Shown here: positions 7,389 through 9,380 of the stretch, piece by piece
Layout: each line of letters opens with the position of its first letter
How positions within the stretch are numbered: position 1 is the stretch's first letter
Assembly (NCBI GenBank): GCA_003560215.1
Contig: PWIY01000116.1
Location: forward strand, 1 to 9,380
DNA from: Bacteroidales bacterium
GTDB taxonomy: Bacteria; Bacteroidota; Bacteroidia; Bacteroidales; UBA7960
Length of the DNA stretch: 9,380 bases
Reading direction: 5' to 3'
Position numbers and translations under genes: made by a program
The notes under the pieces: model-generated
The model's database searches: none
Told to the model about the DNA's origin: nothing
Seen by the model: the letters and a program-made list of their open reading frames with translations, nothing else

Positions 7389-8123
7389 TTAAATCTTTAA
7401 TAAATCTTTCATGGTGAATACTCCCTGTTTGCCTTGTACCCATTGGGCAGCAAGCAATGCGCCTTCTGCAAACCCGCTTCTGTCGTGTGCGGTATGTTTG
7501 ATCTCGATGCTGTCGATGACCGACTCATAAGACACGATGTGTGTTCCTGTAATACTTTCTATCCTGTAAGCCTTAACCGGCAATACATTATCGGGAAGAT
7601 GATCATCTGCATTGCCCCATTTGACCAGCCCTTTGCGTGCCCGGATAATATCGCCGGCCAGGGTAATGGCAGTGCCGCTGGGGGCATCCAGCTTTTGTGT
7701 GTGATGGGTTTCCGTGATCCGGGGCCTGTACCCGTCCATCTCAGACAACATTCCGGCAAGGCAGCGGTTCAATTCAAAAAAGAAGTTGACCCCAATGCTG
7801 AAGTTGGAGGCATGAAACAATGTTTGCTTTTCTTTCTGGCATAGAGATTCAAGGGCCGGCAGTTCGTTAAGCCAACCTGTTGTGCCGGTGATTACGGGTA
7901 CATGATACCCAAAACACTTTCTGATATTTTCGGGGGCGGCTGAGGGGGTTGAAAATTCAATGGCCACATCACAATCAGCCAGGCGGTCGCCCTCGGTTTC
8001 CCATTGCATTTCATTATCTATTATAACGCTGACCATGTGATTGCGGGCAAGGGCAAGCTTTTCAATTGCTTTACCCATTTTCCCGTATCCAATCAGTGCG
8101 ATTTGCAGTTTTTTTTCCATCAT
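7389..8123 (-). CDS. dapB: 4-hydroxy-tetrahydrodipicolinate reductase
   Basis: The 244-residue product is DapB, the NAD(P)H-dependent reductase making tetrahydrodipicolinate on the route to meso-diaminopimelate and lysine in the cytoplasm. The N-terminal Rossmann domain shows 'GYGKMG' (12-17), 'EFSTPSA' (56-62) and 'GTTGW' (80-84). The substrate domain carries 'SNFSIGVNFF' (106-115) and the signature 'ETHHTQKLDAPSGTA' (138-152), in which H140 and K144 are the probable equivalents of the E. coli proton donor pair H159/K163. The C-terminus 'RSGFAEGALLAAQWV' is typical. It is slightly shorter than the E. coli enzyme (273 residues), as usual in this phylum. Two consecutive ATG codons (8123 and 8120) are possible starts. 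It follows the DUF5683 gene by only 3 bases, which points to translational coupling. Confidence 0.95.
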   Translation of the reverse strand: MMEKKLQIALIGYGKMGKAIEKLALARNHMVSVIIDNEMQWETEGDRLADCDVAIEFSTPSAAPENIRKCFGYHVPVITGTTGWLNELPALESLCQKEKQTLFHASNFSIGVNFFFELNRCLAGMLSEMDGYRPRITETHHTQKLDAPSGTAITLAGDIIRARKGLVKWGNADDHLPDNVLPVKAYRIESITGTHIVSYESVIDSIEIKHTAHDRSGFAEGALLAAQWVQGKQGVFTMKDLLKI

Positions 8124-8126
8124 ACA

Positions 8127-8774
8127 TTAAAACCTGATAGTTACCGTAAACTGTGGACCCATCCTTGGAAATACATTACCGGATGCTGAAGGGAGGGCGT
8201 GTGAGTCCATACCTAAACTGAGTTCTTCTCCCACATCAAAGTTCATTAAATGGGCATCAACGCTGGCATCCAAAATATTCAGAAGGTAAAGCGCAGCGGT
8301 AAGGATATAAGTGATTTCAAGGTTTCTCCTGTAAAAGTCCATGGCCCTCTCCAGCATGGCAGTTGAATGCCTCGGGAAATCATCCTCGGTGTTGGGATTT
8401 CCATCCACCCTTGCAATCCAGGCTTGTCGCCATTTCTGGTACTCGGAGTTGTTCATATCCAGAAAATAGTACAGGGTGCCGAACCCGGCATAGATGATGG
8501 GGACTTTCCAATATTTCCGGTTGTAAATCTGCCCCATACCGGGAAGGGTTGCTGAGAGCATTGCTGCTTTGGCAGGGGAAGGTTCGAAGGTTTCTTCCAT
8601 ATTCAATTCAGGCTCAGGCCGGGCTTCCTCTTCCTGAACCTGGGCCGTTGCGGTGGGAAGCATAAAAAAAACAAGCAGGAATAAACAGCCTGTTTTGACA
8701 AAAGGCTTCCACAGGGCGGTTCTGACTGCCCTGTGGCCTGACGGCTTATCCGTATGAACAGAATATTTCCACAC
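8127..8774 (-). CDS. DUF5683 family envelope protein of unknown function
   Basis: The 215-residue product has a long basic leader (1-28), a hydrophobic core (about 29-40) and a likely signal cleavage near 'TATAQ' (41-45), followed by an acidic stretch. The hallmark of the family is 'ATLPGMGQIYNRKYWKVPIIYAG' (split here as 'ATLPGMGQIYN', 75-85, and 'RKYWKVPIIYAG', 86-97). Two hydrophobic helices follow (about 91-106 and 153-169), the second ending 'LNILDASVDAHL'. The C-terminus 'GPQFTVTIRF' looks like an outer-membrane-type beta strand. The function is not known; the gene is repeatedly found between parB and dapB in Bacteroidota. The start is uncertain: there is no ATG between the in-frame TGA at 8828-8826 and the hydrophobic core, so GTG 8774, 17 bases after parB, is the best choice. 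Confidence 0.8.
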   Translation of the reverse strand: MWKYSVHTDKPSGHRAVRTALWKPFVKTGCLFLLVFFMLPTATAQVQEEEARPEPELNMEETFEPSPAKAAMLSATLPGMGQIYNRKYWKVPIIYAGFGTLYYFLDMNNSEYQKWRQAWIARVDGNPNTEDDFPRHSTAMLERAMDFYRRNLEITYILTAALYLLNILDASVDAHLMNFDVGEELSLGMDSHALPSASGNVFPRMGPQFTVTIRF

Positions 8775-8791
8775 CTTGTTGTCTGCTGGCC

Positions 8792-9370
8792 TTATTGAGT
8801 TAAGAGTTCTGCGATCCGAAGCAGATCATTTTCTGATCTGTAACTGATTACGATTGAACCCTGTCCGTTTGCCCTGTTTTTCAGCTGTATCCGGGTGTTA
8901 AACCGCTCTTCCAGGACTTTTTTGAGCTCCCGGTATTCTTTTTGATTTGCTGCTTTCGGTTTTTTTACCGGTGTTTTCTGCTCTTCTTCATTGCTGAGCA
9001 ATTGTTTGATGATTTCCTCAAGCTCCCTGACTGACAGATCCTGTGCCAGTACATCCTGGTATACCTCAAGCTGGGTTTGAGGATCTTCCAGCGATAACAA
9101 TGCTTTGGCATGACCGGTCGAAATGAGTTCCTGACGCAGCCCGATCTGGATCTCACCGGGCAGCTTCAGCAATCTCAGAAAGTTGGCAATGGACGAACGG
9201 CTTTTGCCCAGTCTTTCACTCAGTGTTTCCTGGGTCAGCTTATAGTCCTCTATCAATTGCTTATATCCCATTGCGATCTCAATGGGATTCAGGTTTTCAC
9301 GCTGGATATTTTCCACTATGGCCATTTCCAGCATGGTATTGTCTTCTGCTGCAATGATGTATGCCGGAAT
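8792..9370 (-). CDS. parB: Chromosome-partitioning protein ParB, 5' partial
   Basis: The 192 residues present are the C-terminal two thirds of a ParB/Spo0J-family protein, which binds parS sites near the origin and loads SMC while acting with ParA. The frame runs to the contig edge: 'IPAYIIAAEDNT' precedes the internal ATG at 9334. Visible parts are the conserved 'VENIQRENLNPIE' (19-31), the helix-turn-helix 'LTQETLSERLGKSRSSIANFL' (split as 'LTQETLSERLG', 45-55, and 'KSRSSIANFLRLLKLP', 56-71), 'STGHAKALLSL', a charged linker with 'KKPKAANQKEY', and the C-terminal dimerization domain ending 'LLRIAELLTQ'. The N-terminal CTP-binding part with the GERRxRA box is off the contig. The three codons beyond 9370 come from adapter-like sequence and should not be translated. 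It is the first visible gene of the - strand run; I saw no parS-like palindrome in the window. Confidence 0.93.
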   Translation of the reverse strand: MPAYIIAAEDNTMLEMAIVENIQRENLNPIEIAMGYKQLIEDYKLTQETLSERLGKSRSSIANFLRLLKLPGEIQIGLRQELISTGHAKALLSLEDPQTQLEVYQDVLAQDLSVRELEEIIKQLLSNEEEQKTPVKKPKAANQKEYRELKKVLEERFNTRIQLKNRANGQGSIVISYRSENDLLRIAELLTQ

Positions 9371-9380
9371 AGATCGGAAG
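9371..9380. other. Illumina adapter remnant at the contig end
   Basis: The last ten bases, AGATCGGAAG, are identical to the start of the TruSeq adapter read-through sequence (AGATCGGAAGAGC). The reverse complement CTTCCGATCT is the ligation end of the other strand. They directly adjoin the parB codon for Ile in 'IPAYI', where the expected ParB similarity begins. This is most likely untrimmed adapter, not genome sequence. Confidence 0.85.

Overview
The window looks like a contig from a Bacteroidota genome, probably Bacteroidales/Marinilabiliales-like. The order ParB - DUF5683 protein - DapB - signal peptidase I (with an N-terminal DUF5684-type membrane extension) is a familiar Bacteroidota arrangement. 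The roughly 465-residue arginine-decarboxylase-like enzyme and the LolA-like and PBP-like proteins are also of types found in that phylum. Ribosome binding sites are weak or absent, as is common there. Both ends are cut inside genes, and the right end appears to carry 10 bases of Illumina adapter (9371-9380), so the biological sequence ends at about 9370.

Layout. On the + strand, 3-1223 is the 3' part of a periplasmic-binding-protein-like gene. Everything else is on the - strand, read right to left: parB (3' part, 9370-8792), a DUF5683 protein (8774-8127), dapB (8123-7389), lepB (7378-5885), a PLP-dependent arginine-decarboxylase-like gene (5867-4470), ftsK (4422-1876, interrupted by an in-frame TAA at 2829-2827) and a lolA-like gene (1860-1207). 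The gaps are 17, 3, 10, 17, 47 and 15 bases, so the block is probably co-transcribed. The 47-base gap before ftsK holds a Bacteroidota-type -7 motif and could add a promoter there. The + strand gene and lolA converge and overlap by 17 bases.

How the genes fit together. This is a housekeeping cluster: chromosome segregation (ParB, FtsK), lysine/meso-diaminopimelate synthesis for peptidoglycan and protein (DapB), protein export and envelope maturation (LepB, LolA), and polyamine precursor synthesis (the decarboxylase). I do not see a defence system, mobile element, CRISPR array, RNA gene or new multi-gene system. No stretch longer than 50 bases is without a gene.

The two points most worth checking are the nonsense codon immediately after the FtsK Walker A motif, with all downstream motor motifs intact in the same frame, and the adapter remnant at the contig end. 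The first is either a sequencing or assembly error, a recent inactivating mutation that spares the membrane domain, or stop-codon readthrough.
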